From Jiella soli (GTDB lineage Bacteria; Pseudomonadota; Alphaproteobacteria; Rhizobiales; Rhizobiaceae): 64,000 nt of DNA. Where the stretch lies: contig NZ_JAJAVB010000035.1 in NCBI RefSeq assembly GCF_020615385.1, positions 1 through 64,000 of the forward strand, in the 5' to 3' direction. Of this stretch, positions 63,110-64,000 are shown piece by piece (position 1 is the stretch's first letter; every line of letters starts with the position of its first letter). The position numbers and the translations under genes are program-made. Below the pieces are notes generated by a model, which saw nothing but the letters and a program-made list of their open reading frames with translations, was not told the origin of the DNA and did not search any database.

Positions 63110-64000
63110 ATGGGAGAAGAAGGGTTTTCAAGGGACCAGTCCGGCACGATGCCCGAGGGCATCAGCACGGCGGCCCTGGCCAAGTTGCCATTGGCGCTGG
63201 TCCTCACCAATCCGTACCTCGACGACAATCCCATCGTCTACGCCAACCGCGCCTTCGAACGCATGACCCGGTATGCGGCGGAGGCGGCGATCGGCCGCAA
63301 CTGCCGCTTCCTGCAGGGCGACGAGACCGATCCCGACCACGTTCGGCAGATCGGCGAGGCGCTGAAGGCCGAACGCGAGATTTCGGTCGACATCGTCAAC
63401 TACCGGGCGGACGGGACGCGTTTCCTCAATCGGCTGATGATCACGCCGCTCTACGATCAGGAGGACAAGCTTCAATGCTTCCTCGGCGTGCAGCGCGACA
63501 TGAGCGAGGGCGAGGATCTCACGGTCGCCAAGGGCGATGCGGCCGCTCCCTCGCCGATCGATGCGACGCTCGGGGAGATCCAGCACCGGGTCAAGAACCA
63601 TCTCGCCATGATCATCGGCATGATCCGGATGCAGGCGCGCTCGCAGACCAGCGAGGAGGCCTTCCATGCGCTCGCTCGCCGGATCGAGAGCCTGCAGCTC
63701 CTCTATCAGGAGATGTCCGAGGCCGGCGTCGGGTCTTCGCACTCCAAGCGCGTTCCGCTCGGCGCCTATGTCAGCCGGGTCGCGGCGACGATCGGCCATC
63801 TCGACGGCCGGCGTTCGGTGCGCATCAACGTCGACTGCGATGCCATCGACGTCAATGTCGATCGCGCGGCGCGCATCGGCCTGCTGTTCTCAGAACTTTT
63901 GACCAATGCCCTGAAGCACGCTTTCGAGGATCGCGAGGAAGGCCTGGTCGAGGCAAGGCTGAAGATGCTGTCCTCCGGGATCATCCGCATGACCGTCACC
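63110..64000 (+). CDS. LOV-domain blue-light histidine kinase, HisKA_2 type (partial, runs off window)
   Basis: A photoreceptor kinase, 297 codons seen, open at the window end. Residues about 22-135 are a LOV domain: NPIVYANRAFERMTRYAAEA, GRNCRFLQGDETDPDHV with the adduct-forming Cys (C65 in N-C-R-F-L-Q), SVDIVNYRADGTRFLNRLMI and FLGVQRDMSE with the flavin Gln (Q128). Next comes GEIQHRVKNHLAMIIGMIRM, the HisKA_2 phosphoacceptor with H159, and then the ATPase N-box FSELLTNALKHAFED. The rest of the ATPase lies outside. Related kinases signal light in general-stress or virulence control in alphaproteobacteria. MPEGISTAAL, 13 residues in, is an alternative start. Confidence 0.9.
   Translation, partial: MGEEGFSRDQSGTMPEGISTAALAKLPLALVLTNPYLDDNPIVYANRAFERMTRYAAEAAIGRNCRFLQGDETDPDHVRQIGEALKAEREISVDIVNYRADGTRFLNRLMITPLYDQEDKLQCFLGVQRDMSEGEDLTVAKGDAAAPSPIDATLGEIQHRVKNHLAMIIGMIRMQARSQTSEEAFHALARRIESLQLLYQEMSEAGVGSSHSKRVPLGAYVSRVAATIGHLDGRRSVRINVDCDAIDVNVDRAARIGLLFSELLTNALKHAFEDREEGLVEARLKMLSSGIIRMTVT

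Overview
The window reads as high-GC chromosome of an alphaproteobacterium, most likely a member of the Hyphomicrobiales (Rhizobiales), tentatively close to the Aurantimonadaceae. This rests on protein families and gene style: an NDUFA9-like NAD(P)-binding protein near uppP, PmtA-like methyltransferases, a nutrient-deprivation-type operon, a TakP-like TRAP system, a LOV histidine kinase and an RpoH-like dnaK promoter. The genus assignment is inference; no rRNA is present.

Bases 1 to about 14,000 are an accessory region stacked against a tRNA-Leu(CAG) gene (13920-14004, minus). A 23-bp direct repeat of the tRNA 3' end lies at 4236-4258 and 13914-13936. It bounds a 9.7-kb island with a complete tyrosine recombinase (12182-13846) beside the tRNA. 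Left of the inner repeat lies an older, damaged unit: a P4-type integrase remnant, a DUF2971 remnant, a DUF1778/GNAT toxin-antitoxin pair with a clear operator-promoter, an ArdC antirestriction gene and a cas3 gene cut off just after its Walker A motif. The younger island carries a two-TM protein, an uncharacterised 321-aa protein beside a broken MmeI-like restriction-modification gene, a serine recombinase with repeated GTCCG boxes, a truncated BRO-domain gene, an O-acyltransferase, a two-gene HNH-like/HTH module and an RNase HI.

From 14,005 to 24,600 the content is core-like: an NDUFA9-like protein, uppP, a GST, a GFA-family protein, queG, a pentad-repeat protein coupled to an epimerase-like gene, a DJ-1/PfpI protein, recX, a DUF2252 protein and a LysR regulator. 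From 24,745 to 37,646 a possible 2-oxoacid locus appears: a fused indolepyruvate ferredoxin oxidoreductase-type enzyme, divergent TRAP small and large permeases, and three tandem paralogous TakP-like binding proteins. A DUF4424 protein and a ParA-like protein with a degenerate P-loop lie between permeases and binding proteins.

From 37,930 to 43,256 come a GluR0-like ligand-gated K+ channel, a PuuD-like amidotransferase, an HhH-GPD-like protein, an HdeD-like protein, an FMN reductase and two PmtA-like methyltransferases. dnaK and dnaJ follow, separated by a chemoreceptor and an acyltransferase. A stress-type operon (24-aa membrane peptide, ndi-like, holin-X-like, DUF3618/LEA-like) diverges from dnaK. 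The right end holds a class A PBP, an SDR, a MipA/OmpV porin-like protein, an M20 dipeptidase, polA with an intact proofreading motif and a LOV-HisKA_2 blue-light kinase that runs off the window.

No complete insertion sequence, rRNA, CRISPR array or riboswitch was recognised.
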